Shown here in pieces: positions 40,516 through 50,600 of a stretch of 64,000 nucleotides of DNA (positions are counted from its first letter, which is position 1; each line of letters starts with the position of its first letter). This stretch comes from Bradyrhizobium sp. B124 (GTDB taxonomy: Bacteria > Pseudomonadota > Alphaproteobacteria > Rhizobiales > Xanthobacteraceae), in assembly GCF_038967635.1 (NCBI RefSeq), contig NZ_CP152413.1, forward strand, positions 6,452,001 to 6,516,000, read 5' to 3'. The notes below the pieces were generated by a model. That model did no database searches and was not told the origin of the DNA. It saw only the letters and a list, made by a program, of their open reading frames with translations. Position numbers and translations under genes: made by a program.

Positions 40516-40677
40516 TCAGGCGAGGTGCGGTAGTGCGGCCCCAAGCAGGCCGAGGCCGACGATCAGGAACGCGCCCGCGCAGGTCTCGAGGGCCGCCGTG
40601 CGCGACGGGGACGATTTTGTCACATAGGCGAGGGCTGACCCCACCCCGATACTCACGACGCTCAACACTCCGAACAT
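40516..40677 (-). CDS. Small hydrophobic protein, 53 residues
   Basis: The frame opens with ATG at 40677 behind a strong GGGAGG site 8 bp upstream on the minus strand and runs to a TGA at 40516-40518. The product has two hydrophobic segments, GVLSVVSIGVGSALAYV and AGAFLIVGLGLLGAALP, joined by a short polar loop (TKSSPSRTAALET), so it is probably a two-helix inner-membrane protein. No family is recognised. It is convergent with the peroxidase gene. Confidence 0.65.
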   Translation of the reverse strand: MFGVLSVVSIGVGSALAYVTKSSPSRTAALETCAGAFLIVGLGLLGAALPHLA

Positions 40678-40924
40678 ATAACCGGCCTCCCGATCCGATT
40701 TGTCCGGGTTTCACTACGACAGTTGAATTGAGCGCCCGTGCCGGAATTAGCTAAAATTCGATGGAACCGCCTGAAAAAGATGCAATGAGGGACGGGTTGG
40801 GGCCTGCCTGCCGCAATTAACCACAATGCAACCAGCGGATGTCCAGAGGCAGGCGCAAAGCGTAAAATTTGATATAAGTTAAACAAGTCCTTAAGCGTAT
40901 GTGTGTGTGTGGGCGGTTGGTTCA

Positions 40925-41980
40925 ATGTTTAATGGGCGGGAGCGAGATGCCGCGTCGGCTGTGCGCTCCTTTTTCGCCACGTGTCTTGCAGCGGTTTTGT
41001 TTTGCGTCGTAGCCGCGCGCAGTGCCGAGGCACATGTCAAATGGTTTTGCGCTTACGATGTCGCCGGTCAGCCCCGCGGACTCGAGAATGTCCTTTGCCT
41101 CGATTTTGAACTGCTGCTCGGTGTCGCCGTCTTCTGGCTGTTTGCGGGCTGCCTGATCGAGCCGACGTCGCTCGGCGATGCGACCATTCGCGTGCTGGAC
41201 CGCATTACCGAGGCACTTCGGCTGCACACCGAACTGATGATGCGCGCGGTCTGCGCGTTCTTCTTCATCTCGATCTGGGCCGTGGGCGGGATCCTGCTGA
41301 CCCCCGAGTTGAAGACGTCGTCACCGCTGGTGGGCGCGTTGCAGCTCGCCATCGCCGCCGGCATGCTGTCGCGGCGCACGCTGCCGCTGTCGGCCGTGGG
41401 GATGGCGATCCTGTTCGGCATCGGCGTTCGCGGTTACGGCGTCTTCCATCTCGCCGACTACCCGATTTTTCTTGGTGTTGCCGCCTATTTTGCGCTGATC
41501 GGGCTGAACAAGGATCTGTTCGGAATCCGGCCGATCGACGTGATGCGGTATGCCGCGGCCGTGACGCTGATGTGGGCCTCGATCGAAAAATGGGCCTATC
41601 CGGAATGGAGCTTTCCGCTCCTGATCGAGCATGCCGGGATGACCCTCGGCTTCGACAATGAGTTCTACATGCGCGCTGCGGGCATGGTGGAATTCACGCT
41701 CGCCTTTGCCCTGATCTGGACGCCGCTGATCCGGCGCTGCGCCGCCGCCGTGCTGGTTGGGATGTTCATCAGCGCGTGCTTCGAATTCGGCAAAATCGAC
41801 ACCATCGGACACTCGGCGATCATCGCCGTGCTGTTTGCGATTCTCGCCGACAACAAGGTGTTGCCGCGCGATCGTCGCGCGCCGTGGCTTGCCCCGGTCG
41901 CGCTCTGCGCCGCGCTGTCGCTGACGCTGTTCGTCTACTATTTCGGCCACGCCGCGATCTTCAAAACCTCGGTCCTGTAG
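40925..41980 (+). CDS. Multi-pass membrane protein, DoxX-like, unknown function
   Basis: 351 residues with about eight hydrophobic segments. A distinctive conserved-looking opening AEAHVKWFCAYDVAGQPRGL lies in an early periplasmic loop. The second half (MRYAAAVTLMWASIEKWAYPEWSFPLLIEH, RAAGMVEFTLAFALIWTPL) resembles the DoxX/SURF4 fold, which in some cases handles quinones or redox partners. The ATG at 40925 is chosen; an upstream start would add 8 residues. The neighbours, a di-heme peroxidase and a cupredoxin, suggest a periplasmic redox context. Confidence 0.78.
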   Translation: MFNGRERDAASAVRSFFATCLAAVLFCVVAARSAEAHVKWFCAYDVAGQPRGLENVLCLDFELLLGVAVFWLFAGCLIEPTSLGDATIRVLDRITEALRLHTELMMRAVCAFFFISIWAVGGILLTPELKTSSPLVGALQLAIAAGMLSRRTLPLSAVGMAILFGIGVRGYGVFHLADYPIFLGVAAYFALIGLNKDLFGIRPIDVMRYAAAVTLMWASIEKWAYPEWSFPLLIEHAGMTLGFDNEFYMRAAGMVEFTLAFALIWTPLIRRCAAAVLVGMFISACFEFGKIDTIGHSAIIAVLFAILADNKVLPRDRRAPWLAPVALCAALSLTLFVYYFGHAAIFKTSVL

Positions 41981-42002
41981 ATCGTTGATCCCCGAGGGGG
42001 GA

Positions 42003-42368
42003 CTATTTGACGACGTGGACCGCGAGCTTCATCTTTGGATGAATGCCGCACAGCACGGTGTAGTCGCCGGGTACGGAAAATGTGACGTCGAACTTGCTGC
42101 CAGGCTGCTGGTCGCCCGAGTCGAAACTGAAGGTATCGGTGCTCAAATAAGCGTGATGCAGCAGTTCGCCGTCATCGTTAATGAATCGTAAAATCTCGCC
42201 GCGCTTGATTGATATCTCTGCGGGCTTGAATTCGCGATCCTTCTGCGAAATGACATAAGGCGCCGCACCCAGAGCGGCGCCGGCTAGCGCTCCCGTGACA
42301 ATCGCGGCCACTAAAGGCACGCCTCCGGACCGGCCGAGGCGCAGGATGCGCAACAAGCCTGACTGCAT
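42003..42368 (-). CDS. Cupredoxin-domain protein (amicyanin/plastocyanin-like)
   Basis: 121 residues from the Met at 42368; a longer frame would add 15. An N-terminal hydrophobic anchor (GVPLVAAIVTGALAGAALGAAPYV) is followed by a single cupredoxin domain. The type 1 copper ligands are all present: His in ELLHHAYLS, then Cys, His and Met in VLCGIHPKMKLAVHV. It probably carries electrons in the periplasm, membrane tethered. It is convergent with the DoxX-like gene, 22 bp apart. Confidence 0.88.
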   Translation of the reverse strand: MQSGLLRILRLGRSGGVPLVAAIVTGALAGAALGAAPYVISQKDREFKPAEISIKRGEILRFINDDGELLHHAYLSTDTFSFDSGDQQPGSKFDVTFSVPGDYTVLCGIHPKMKLAVHVVK

Positions 42369-42583
42369 GAGACCCCCGCTTGGAATTCCGACGCCGGCCA
42401 ATCTAGCGTGCAAATGATGCGTCCCGCGTTTACCTGTAAGGGTGATTATCGCCAGCTGATCTTAACGATTTCAGCATGAGTTGCAGTCACTACTAAAGCA
42501 ATTTTGAGCAGACAGTCATTTTTCCGCAAGCGCTGCGCGTTTCTGCGTAGCTTGAACAGCGAGCACTACGGCGAAACGCGGGT

Positions 42584-45493
42584 ATGGATAGCCTATTGGG
42601 CAACCTCAAGGTAAAGAGCGGTGCAGCCTTTCGGCTCGCAACCGGCGGCCTGTCGCGTCTTGCCCTGACCACGGGTTCGATCCGTACCCAGATTCTGATT
42701 TTTTGCCTCGCGATGAGCGCCGTTGCCGTCGCGCTCGGCGGATACTCCATCCTTGGCATCCGCCATGCCGGCGATCTGGTGGCCAAGACGTTCGACGAAT
42801 CCCTGATGTCGATCAATTACGCCCGCGCGGCCGGTGCGGACTTCGCCACAATGCGGGTCGCGTCGTCGCAGCGTCTGCTGACCACGGATCCGGAAATTCA
42901 TGCCAGCCTCGACAGCCAGATTGAAAAGCTCGCCAAGACGCTCTCGGAAGACCTGACGATCGCCGCCGACCGCTCGCAGTCCTCGCGCGCCGCGCAAGCC
43001 GCGGCAAAGGTTCAGGAAGCCGCCGACGCCTGGATGGCGCTGCATCGCCGGGCGATCGGATCGTCGCTCGAGGGGAATTCGGCGGCTGATCCGCATGCAT
43101 CGGGGACGACGGTCGGCGATGTCGATCGCTACTCCAAGATCGTCAGCCAGCAGGTCGAGCTCTTGGTCAACTACACCGCCGGCGACGGCTTTCTGTTCCG
43201 GCAAAAGGCGCTCTCGACGATCAAGCGGGATCTGCAGCTCAACGTCGCCGGGCTGACCGTCGCGCTGTTCCTGTCGGCGCTGTTCTCGTGGGTGTTGGCG
43301 CGCCGGATCATCGGGCCTGTCGCCATTGCATCGCGGGCCGCGCGGAGCATCGCCGGCGGCGACCTCGACGCGACCGTCCCCAAGGGCGGCACCGACGAAC
43401 TCGGCACGCTGCTGACCGCCATGGAAACCATGCGCGACAACATCAGGCGGATGGTCGATCAGGAGGTCTCGCAACGCCGCTCCGCGCAGGCGCGGCTTTC
43501 CGATGCGCTCGAAACGTCGCACGAAGGCGTCGTGCTGCTCGATGCGGATGGCCAGATCGCGCTGGCCAATTCGCGCGCCAGCGAATTCATCCGTCTCTCG
43601 CCGCAGCTTCTGCGGTCGGATCGGCTCGATGCGCCCAGCCTGGCGCTGGCCGACAGTGACTTCGATGGTTTCGCGAGCGAGGCGCAGCTTTCCGACGGGC
43701 GCTGGCTGCGTGTCAGCCGCAGCGAGACGCAGGAGGGCGGCGTCGTTCTCGTCTACAGCGACATCTCCGCGCTGAAGCAGCAGAAGGCCGAGCTGCATGA
43801 AACCAATCTGCGGCTCGATGCGGCGCTCACGCACATGTCACAGGGGCTGTGCCTGTACAACAGCGAGGCGCGGCTGCAGGTCGCCAACCGCAGGTTCTGC
43901 GAGATCTTCGACATTTCGCCGGAGCTCGTCGTTCCCGGAATGACCATGGAGGACGTGCTCGGCCTCAGCGTCGCCGCCGACAATCATGGTGACCAGACCG
44001 TCGCCGACCTGCTGGCGGAACGCGAACGATCGATGGCCCAGCACGAGGGCAACTATCTGCAGCATCTCAGCGATGGACGGATCATTGCCATCGCGCAGCG
44101 GCCGACATCCGACGGCGGCTGGCTCGTCACCTGCGAGGATGTCACCGAACAGCAGCGGGCGGAGTCGCAGATCGCGTTCATGGCCCGGCACGATGCCTTG
44201 ACCAGGCTGCCGAACCGGACGTTGCTGGCGGAACGGATCGAGCTGGCGGTCGCTCAGGTCGGCCGCGGATCCGGCTTCGCGGTGTTCTGCCTCGATCTCG
44301 ATAATTTCAAGCAGGTCAACGATACGCTCGGGCATCCGGTCGGCGACGAACTGCTATGTGCGGTCGCCGACCGCCTCAACGCCTGCGTCCGCGAGGTCGA
44401 CACCGTCGCGCGTTTGGGCGGCGACGAGTTCGCGGTCATTCAGTGTGGCGTCCAGGCCGGAGAGGAGGCCGAGCGCCTCGCTCGCCGCATCGTGGAATGC
44501 GTCGGCGCTCCGTACGAGCTGAACGGGCATCGTGTCGTGGTCGGATGCAGCGTCGGCATCTCGATGTCGCCGGTCGACGGCAGCACCGGAGAGAAGCTCC
44601 TGAAGAACGCCGACGTCGCTCTGTACCGCGCCAAGATGGAAGGCCGGGGTACCTGGCGCTTCTTCGAGCCCGCGATGGACGCCAGCCTGCAGCGGCGCCG
44701 GGCGATCGAGCTCGATCTCCGCGAGGCGATGGCCAAGGACGAGTTCTCGTTGTACTACCAGCCGCTTTACGATCTCCATCTCGACCGCATCTGCGGCTTC
44801 GAGGCGCTGCTGCGCTGGCATCACCCGAAGCGGGGAATGGTGGCGCCGGACCAGTTCATCCCGATCGCGGAAGAGATCGGCCTGATCGGCCCGTTGGGAG
44901 AATGGGTACTCAATCGCGCCTGCGAGCAGGCCGTCACCTGGCCTACCGAGATGAAGCTCGCGGTCAACGTCTCGGCGGTCCAGTTTCGCGATCCCGACTT
45001 CATCGACGTCGCCGTCAACGCGCTTACGGCGTCAAAATTGTCGCCGCGCCGGCTGGAGCTCGAAATCACCGAATCCGTCTTCCTCGCGAACAGCAGCGAG
45101 ACGCTTGCAACGCTGCACAAGCTGAAGGCGCTGGGACTGCGCATCGCGCTGGACGATTTCGGCACCGGCTATTCGTCGCTGAGCTATCTGCGCAGTTTTC
45201 CGTTCGACAAGCTCAAGATCGACAAATCCTTCGTGCGCGACTTGACCGCGACGCATGGATCGAAATCGATCGTGCGCGCCGTCATCAGCCTTGGCAGAAG
45301 CCTCGGCATGACCACGATCGCGGAAGGCATCGAGACCGTCGAGCAGCTGGACCACATGCGGGCCGAGGGCTGCAACGAGGCCCAGGGCTTCCTGTTCAGT
45401 CATCCGGTCCCGGTGACCGAGATCGCGGGCAAGATCCTCGAATTGAGAAACGGCTTCAAGCCGACTGCCGTCAAGCAGGCGATGGCGGGCTAG
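42584..45493 (+). CDS. GGDEF-EAL cyclic-di-GMP enzyme with HAMP and PAS domains
   Basis: 969 residues. Order: TM1 near 34-55, a four-helix-bundle periplasmic sensor (about 60-215), TM2 near 215-240, HAMP (RRIIGPVAIASRAARSIAGGDLDATVPKGGTDELG), two PAS-like domains (about 300-530), GGDEF with intact LGGDEF near residue 610, and EAL with intact GFEALLRWHHP near 740 and DDFGTGYSS near 858. The active-site motifs are complete, so it may both make and break c-di-GMP. The sensor probably reads a periplasmic signal. Confidence 0.94.
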   Translation: MDSLLGNLKVKSGAAFRLATGGLSRLALTTGSIRTQILIFCLAMSAVAVALGGYSILGIRHAGDLVAKTFDESLMSINYARAAGADFATMRVASSQRLLTTDPEIHASLDSQIEKLAKTLSEDLTIAADRSQSSRAAQAAAKVQEAADAWMALHRRAIGSSLEGNSAADPHASGTTVGDVDRYSKIVSQQVELLVNYTAGDGFLFRQKALSTIKRDLQLNVAGLTVALFLSALFSWVLARRIIGPVAIASRAARSIAGGDLDATVPKGGTDELGTLLTAMETMRDNIRRMVDQEVSQRRSAQARLSDALETSHEGVVLLDADGQIALANSRASEFIRLSPQLLRSDRLDAPSLALADSDFDGFASEAQLSDGRWLRVSRSETQEGGVVLVYSDISALKQQKAELHETNLRLDAALTHMSQGLCLYNSEARLQVANRRFCEIFDISPELVVPGMTMEDVLGLSVAADNHGDQTVADLLAERERSMAQHEGNYLQHLSDGRIIAIAQRPTSDGGWLVTCEDVTEQQRAESQIAFMARHDALTRLPNRTLLAERIELAVAQVGRGSGFAVFCLDLDNFKQVNDTLGHPVGDELLCAVADRLNACVREVDTVARLGGDEFAVIQCGVQAGEEAERLARRIVECVGAPYELNGHRVVVGCSVGISMSPVDGSTGEKLLKNADVALYRAKMEGRGTWRFFEPAMDASLQRRRAIELDLREAMAKDEFSLYYQPLYDLHLDRICGFEALLRWHHPKRGMVAPDQFIPIAEEIGLIGPLGEWVLNRACEQAVTWPTEMKLAVNVSAVQFRDPDFIDVAVNALTASKLSPRRLELEITESVFLANSSETLATLHKLKALGLRIALDDFGTGYSSLSYLRSFPFDKLKIDKSFVRDLTATHGSKSIVRAVISLGRSLGMTTIAEGIETVEQLDHMRAEGCNEAQGFLFSHPVPVTEIAGKILELRNGFKPTAVKQAMAG

Positions 45494-45559
45494 GCTGTTA
45501 CGCCGGGTGTCGCGAGGACGCGCGAAGCGACGGCCCGCGAGATCCCTTGCAAAAGAAAA

Positions 45560-45580
45560 GGCGGCCCGATCGGGGCCGCC
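45560..45580 (-). terminator. Intrinsic terminator of nepR-ecfG
   Basis: An 8-bp GC stem (GGCGGCCC / GGGCCGCC) with a 5-nt loop, 25 bp past ecfG. On the minus strand it is followed by TTTTCTTTT. It also separates the operon from the convergent GGDEF-EAL gene. Confidence 0.82.
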
Positions 45581-45604
45581 CTTCCGTTCTAGCATCGCGC
45601 TTGT

Positions 45605-46153
45605 CTAGCCGCCATTGCCGCCGATCACGGCGCGCACGGTGTTGTCGGGGCCGAAATCCTCGGCGCTGTCGACATAGAGCAGCGCGGAGAGCTTCGATCG
45701 CGCGCGGTTGACGCGGCTCTTGATGGTGCCGACCGCACAGCCGCAGATCGCCGCGGCATCCTCGTAGGAGAAGCCGGAGGCACCAACCAGGATCAACGCC
45801 TCGCGCTGGTCCTGCGGCAGCTTTTCGAGCGCCGCGCGGAATTCCTCGAACTCCAGATGCGCCGTCTGCGACGGCTGGCTCTTCAGGGTCTTGGCATAAT
45901 TGCCCTCGGCATCCTCCACCTCGCGCCGCCGCTTCCGGTAGTCGGAGCGAAACAGGTTGCGCAGGATCGTGAACAACCACGCGGGCAGGTTCGAGCCGGG
46001 CTGGAACGAGTCGATATTGGCTATCGCGCGCAGCAGGGTCTCCTGCACCAGATCGTCGGCACGGTCACCATTACCGGACAGCGAGATCGCGAACGCGCGC
46101 AGGCTCGGGACCGACGCCAGGATGTCGTCGCGAAGTTCATTGGTGAGAGGCAT
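45605..46153 (-). CDS. ecfG: General-stress ECF sigma factor EcfG
   Basis: 182 residues, normal for ECF sigma factors. Sigma region 2 (LRAFAISLSGNGDRADDLVQETLLRAIANIDSFQPGSNLPAWLFTILRNLF) and region 4 (LPQDQREALILVGASGFSYEDAAAICGCAVGTIKSRVNRAR) are complete and typical of EcfG. It directs RNA polymerase to GGAAC-N16/17-CGTT promoters under stress once NepR is removed. Its ATG overlaps the nepR TAA by one base. Several matching promoters lie in the last 10 kb of the window. Confidence 0.96.
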   Translation of the reverse strand: MPLTNELRDDILASVPSLRAFAISLSGNGDRADDLVQETLLRAIANIDSFQPGSNLPAWLFTILRNLFRSDYRKRRREVEDAEGNYAKTLKSQPSQTAHLEFEEFRAALEKLPQDQREALILVGASGFSYEDAAAICGCAVGTIKSRVNRARSKLSALLYVDSAEDFGPDNTVRAVIGGNGG

Positions 46154-46356
46154 TAGTCCCCTCCATTGTTCTTGTCAGTATCGCCCCCGGCCACAGCCGC
46201 CGCGGCAGCCTCGGGTCCGTCGAGTTTGCGGATCAGCTCCGCAAAGCGGTCGGGCACCCCCTGCCGCACCACGTCGTCGTACATGGCGCGAAGCTGGTGG
46301 CCGATTCTCGATTGAATCTCGGCGTTGAGACCGCCCTGCTTCTTTACTTCCTTCAT
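46153..46356 (-). CDS. nepR: Anti-sigma factor NepR
   Basis: 67 residues from ATG 46356; a GTG at 46368 would add 4. The two-helix NepR core is visible: NAEIQSRIGHQLRAMYDDVV and PDRFAELIRKLD, followed by an Ala/Gly/Asp tail. NepR holds EcfG inactive until phosphorylated PhyR binds it. It is co-transcribed with ecfG and faces phyR across a 266-bp gap. Confidence 0.93.
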   Translation of the reverse strand: MKEVKKQGGLNAEIQSRIGHQLRAMYDDVVRQGVPDRFAELIRKLDGPEAAAAAVAGGDTDKNNGGD

Positions 46357-46452
46357 GATGTGATCCACGCTTCCCCGGGAGTGAAGTCTCTGATTTTCAA
46401 GTCGATTCCTCGAAAAAAGAGGCTGGCCGCGTTGCCTCGTCGGTCAGGAGCT

Positions 46453-46477
46453 AATGCAAAGTTGCGCAGAAAGTTCC
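46453..46477 (-). promoter_or_regulatory. Candidate EcfG promoter of nepR-ecfG
   Basis: On the minus strand: GGAAC (46477-46473), 16-bp spacer, CATT. One base differs from the CGTT consensus. Autoregulation of this operon by EcfG is known in related bacteria and fits the position about 100 bp upstream of nepR. Confidence 0.45.
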
Positions 46478-46498
46478 GGAAGCCTGGAACTATTTCGT

Positions 46499-46523
46499 GG
46501 AACTTTTTCGGCGCTCGCGCGTA
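46499..46523 (+). promoter_or_regulatory. Candidate EcfG promoter of phyR
   Basis: GGAAC (46499-46503), 16-bp spacer, CGTA, one base from consensus, about 100 bp upstream of phyR. A second GGAAC at 46486 lacks a matching -10. Confidence 0.45.
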
Positions 46524-46622
46524 GTCGGGCATGCAGGGGAACCTGGGGCGCCCCAAAATGGTACGCCGCCCCAGAGTACGGGCTTCAGGCCGGTTGGCCT
46601 CACGAACAAGGATGGAGTGGGA

Positions 46623-47435
46623 ATGTCCCGATCACAGATCGTTGCCGAACATCTTCCGCTGCTGCGCCGTTATGCGCGCGCACTGACCGGAAACCAGGCG
46701 TCCGGGGACGCCTATGTCGGGGCCATGCTCGAGGCCCTGTTGCAGGACGGATCATTGCTGGACCAGAGCCACGGTCCGCGCGCCGGCCTGTTTCGGCTGT
46801 TCACCCAGATCTGGAATTCGGTGTCGGTGAACAACAACGACAATGCCGACGTGGCGACGCTCTCGCTGCCGCCGGAGCGCCGGCTCTCCAACATCACGCC
46901 GCTGCCTCGGCAGGCCTTCCTGCTGCTTTCGCTGGAAGGCTTCTCGGAGGAGGAGGTCGGCTACATTCTCGGCACCGATATTGCCGAGACGCGCAAGCTG
47001 ACCGATGCCGCCGGCCGCGAGATGGCCGCCGAGATCGCCACCGATGTCCTGATCATCGAGGACGAGACCTTCATCGCCATGGACCTCGAGAGCCTGGTGA
47101 AGAATCTTGGCCACAACGTCATCGGCGTCGCGCGCACCCATTCCGATGCGGTGGCGCTCGCGAAGAACAAGAAGCCCGGCCTGATCCTCGCCGACATCCA
47201 GCTCGCCGACGGCTCGTCGGGCCTCGATGCGGTGAACGAGCTGCTGCGCACGTTCGAGGTGCCGGTGGTGTTCATCACGGCCTATCCCGAGCGCTTCCTG
47301 ACCGGCGAACGGCCGGAGCCGGCGTTCCTGATCTCGAAGCCGTTCCAGCCGGCAATGGTGTCGGCGGTGGCGAGCCAGGCGCTGTTCTTCCAGCGCAACT
47401 CGCGCAACCGCACGCCGCGCGCGGCGTCGGCATGA
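46623..47435 (+). CDS. phyR: General-stress response regulator PhyR
   Basis: 270 residues. The N-terminal half (about 1-130) mimics an ECF sigma factor (HLPLLRRYARALTGNQASGDAYV, LPRQAFLLLSLEGFSEEEVGYILGTD). The C-terminal half is a receiver domain with acidic pocket IIEDE, phospho-acceptor Asp in LADIQLADG near residue 190, and the Lys of ISKPFQ near 240. When phosphorylated it draws NepR away from EcfG. It is divergent from nepR-ecfG and ends at a strong terminator. Confidence 0.96.
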   Translation: MSRSQIVAEHLPLLRRYARALTGNQASGDAYVGAMLEALLQDGSLLDQSHGPRAGLFRLFTQIWNSVSVNNNDNADVATLSLPPERRLSNITPLPRQAFLLLSLEGFSEEEVGYILGTDIAETRKLTDAAGREMAAEIATDVLIIEDETFIAMDLESLVKNLGHNVIGVARTHSDAVALAKNKKPGLILADIQLADGSSGLDAVNELLRTFEVPVVFITAYPERFLTGERPEPAFLISKPFQPAMVSAVASQALFFQRNSRNRTPRAASA

Positions 47436-47465
47436 GCTGAGTTTACGCAAGAGGGCAAAATGCAA

Positions 47466-47497
47466 GCCGGCGTACCGAAAGGTACGCCGGCTTTTTC
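47466..47497 (+). terminator. Intrinsic terminator of phyR
   Basis: A perfect 11-bp stem (GCCGGCGTACC / GGTACGCCGGC) with GAAA tetraloop, followed by TTTTTCTTT. It lies 30 bp after the phyR stop and is the most canonical terminator in the window. Confidence 0.95.
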
Positions 47498-47602
47498 TTT
47501 GAGAAGAATCGATGCGTGGCGGAGATCGACCAGGTCGCACGCTTAGGAACCGAGATTGTCGGAACGAGTTTATTTCGTTGTTCGGGCTTGGGCGGATCCG
47601 TT

Positions 47603-50600
47603 GTGTCGATATTTAGAACCCCTGCTATTTCGCGTGGCGAGGCCATCGAACGTCTTTTCATCGGCAGCAGCGAGCTCGCCGGATTGCTCCGGCATCTGGA
47701 CTGGGCAGGCACATCGTTAGGCCCGCCCGAGGCATGGCCGGATAGCCTCAAAACCGCGGTGCGCATCATGCTCACCTCGCAGCAGCCGATCTGGATCGGT
47801 TGGGGCGACGAACTGACCTTCCTCTACAACGATCCGTACAAATCGATCATCGGTGGCAAGCATCCGCGCGCGCTCGGCGAGCCGACCCGCGTGGTCTGGC
47901 GCGAGATCTGGGATGACATTTCGCCGCTCCTCAACAAGGCGATGGGTGGGAGCGAGGGCACCTATGTCGAGGCCCAATTGCTGATCATGGAGCGCAACGG
48001 TTTCCCCGAAGAGACCTACTACACGTTCTCCTACAGCCCGATTCCCGATGCCGACGGTCTGCCCGCCGGAATCTTCTGCGCCAACACTGACGACACGCAG
48101 CGTGTGATCAGCGAACGCCAGCTCTCGCTCTTGCGCGAGCTTGCCAGCCGCGCGGCTGAGGCGCGAAGCGTCGGCGAGGCTTGCGAACGCAGCGCCGCGG
48201 CGCTTGCGACCGATCCTCAGGATTTGCCATTTGCGATGATCTATCTGATCGATTCGCAGGAGCAGGTTGCACGGCTGGCCGCAACCAGCGGCATTGATAG
48301 GCATCATATCGGGGTGAAGTCGCAGCTGGCGCTCGACGGCAGCGAAGTGTGGCCGATCGCCGAGGCGCATGCGGGCCGTGACGGCGCGCTAGTGCAGAAC
48401 TTGAAAAGCCTGTTCGGTCTCGATTTTCCATCCGGTGGCTGGCGTCAGGCGCCGGGGCAGGCCGTCGTCCTTCCGGTACTTGCTGCCGGTGATGCAGTTG
48501 CCGGCTTCCTGATCGCAGGCCTCAATCCATTCCGCCTCTACGACGAACGCTACACGAGCTTCCTCGGATTAGTATCGGCGCAGATCGCCGCCGCAATCAA
48601 CAATGCCCAGGCCTACGAGGAGGAGCGCCGCCGCGCCGAGGCGCTGGCCGAGATCGATCGCGCCAAGACCACCTTCTTCTCTAATGTCAGTCACGAATTC
48701 CGCACGCCGCTCACCTTGATGCTGAGCCCGCTGGAAGAACTGCTGTCCGAGGGGGCGGGCCACCTGCTTCCCGCGCAGCGCTCGCTGGCCGACATCGCTC
48801 ACCGCAACGGACAGCGCTTGTTGAAGCTGGTCAACACTTTGCTTGATTTCGCGCGAATTGAGGCAGGCCGCGTTACCGCCAGCTTCGAGCCCGTCGACCT
48901 CGCAGGGCTGACGTCCGATCTCGCCTCGAACTTCCGCTCGGCGATCGAAAAGGCGGGCATGCGACTTGCAATCAGGAAAGAGCCACTGCCGGACCTCGTC
49001 TATGTCGATCGTGACATGTGGGAGAAGATCGTCCTCAATCTGCTGTCGAACGCGTTCAAGTTCACGTTCGACGGCGAGATCGCGGTCGCGGTCAAGGCGA
49101 CGCCCGAGGGTGCCGAAGTCACCGTGAGCGATACGGGGACCGGCATTCCCGCATCGGCGCTGTCGCATGTGTTCGAGCGTTTCGAACGCGTCGAGAGCGC
49201 GCGCGGCCGCTCCTTTGAGGGCAGCGGCATCGGCTTGGCGCTGGTCCGTGAGTTGGTGAAGCAGCATGGCGGCCAAATTCGGGTCGAAAGCGAGGTCGAT
49301 CGCGGCACCTCGTTCACCATCATGCTTCCGTTCGGGACGGATCATCTCCCCGCCGATCAGGTCAACACGACTGCGCCGGCGCCTCGGAGCAGCGCCCGTG
49401 CCCAGGCCTATCTCGACGAGGCGCTCGGATGGCTGGACGGGAGCGGCGCCGCCGACCGGCCTGATCCATCTTCGCCGGAGGATCTCGGCGTCGCCGCGCC
49501 GACCGCCTCCGGACGCCGGCAGCGCATTCTGCTTGCGGACGACAATGCCGACATGCGCGAATATGTGCGGCGGCTGCTCGAGCCGTTTTACGATGTCGAG
49601 GCGGTCGAGGACGGAAGAGCCGCGCTGGAGGCGGCATGGCGACGTCGCCCCGATCTTGTGCTGAGCGACATCATGATGCCGCGGCTCGACGGCATCAGCC
49701 TTCTCAATGCGCTTCGCGCGGACAAGGACATGAGGGGTTTGCCCGTCATTTTCCTGTCGGCGCGCGCCGGTGAAGAGGCCAAGGTCGAAGGCCTGCAAAT
49801 CGGCGCCGATGACTATCTCGTCAAGCCGTTCAGCGCGCGCGAGCTGCTTGCGCGTGTTGCCGCCAATCTTGAGCTGTCGGCTACGCGGTCGGAGCGGGCG
49901 GTGCGCCTTGAAGAAGAGGCCCATGTGCTCGAGCTCTTGAACAAGGTAGGCAGCACGGTTGCGGGCGAACTCAATCTCGATCGCGCGGTTCAGATCGTCA
50001 CCGATGCGGCGACCGAATTGACCGGCGCAGCGTTTGGCTCGTTCTTCTACAATGTGATCAACGACAGGGGCGAGAGCTACATGCTCTATACCCTGTCCGG
50101 AGCGCCGCGCGAGGCGTTCTCCCGGTTTCCGATGCCGCGCAACACGGCGGTGTTCGCGCCGACCTTCAGCGGCGAGGCGATCGTGCGGTCCGACGATATC
50201 CTGAATGATCCGCGCTACGGCAAGAACGACCCGCATTACGGGATGCCGCAAGGGCATCTGCCGGTGCGCAGTTATCTTGCTGCGCCCGTGGTGTCGCGTT
50301 CCGGCGAAGTACTGGGAGGTCTGTTTTTCGGTCATCCGGAGCCTGGCATTTTCGGCGAGCGTGCAGAGCGGCTGCTTGCCGGCATTGCCGCGCAGGCCGC
50401 AACCGCGATCGACACTGCGCGGCTGTTTCAGGCCGCCGAGCGCGAGGTCTCCGAGCGGCGCCGTGCCGAAGCCGCATTGCAGACCCTCAACACCACCCTG
50501 GAGCAGCGGGTCGTGGAAGAGGTTCAGGAGCGCACCAAGGCCGAAGAGCAGTTGCGCCAGATCCAGAAGATGGAAGCCGTAGGCCAGCTGACCGGCGGCA

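Noticed and set aside
47546..47570. EcfG-like element before the hybrid kinase (GGAAC-N16-AGTT)
   Set aside because: One mismatch at -10 and no supporting context beyond position; kept only as a hint for the start choice.
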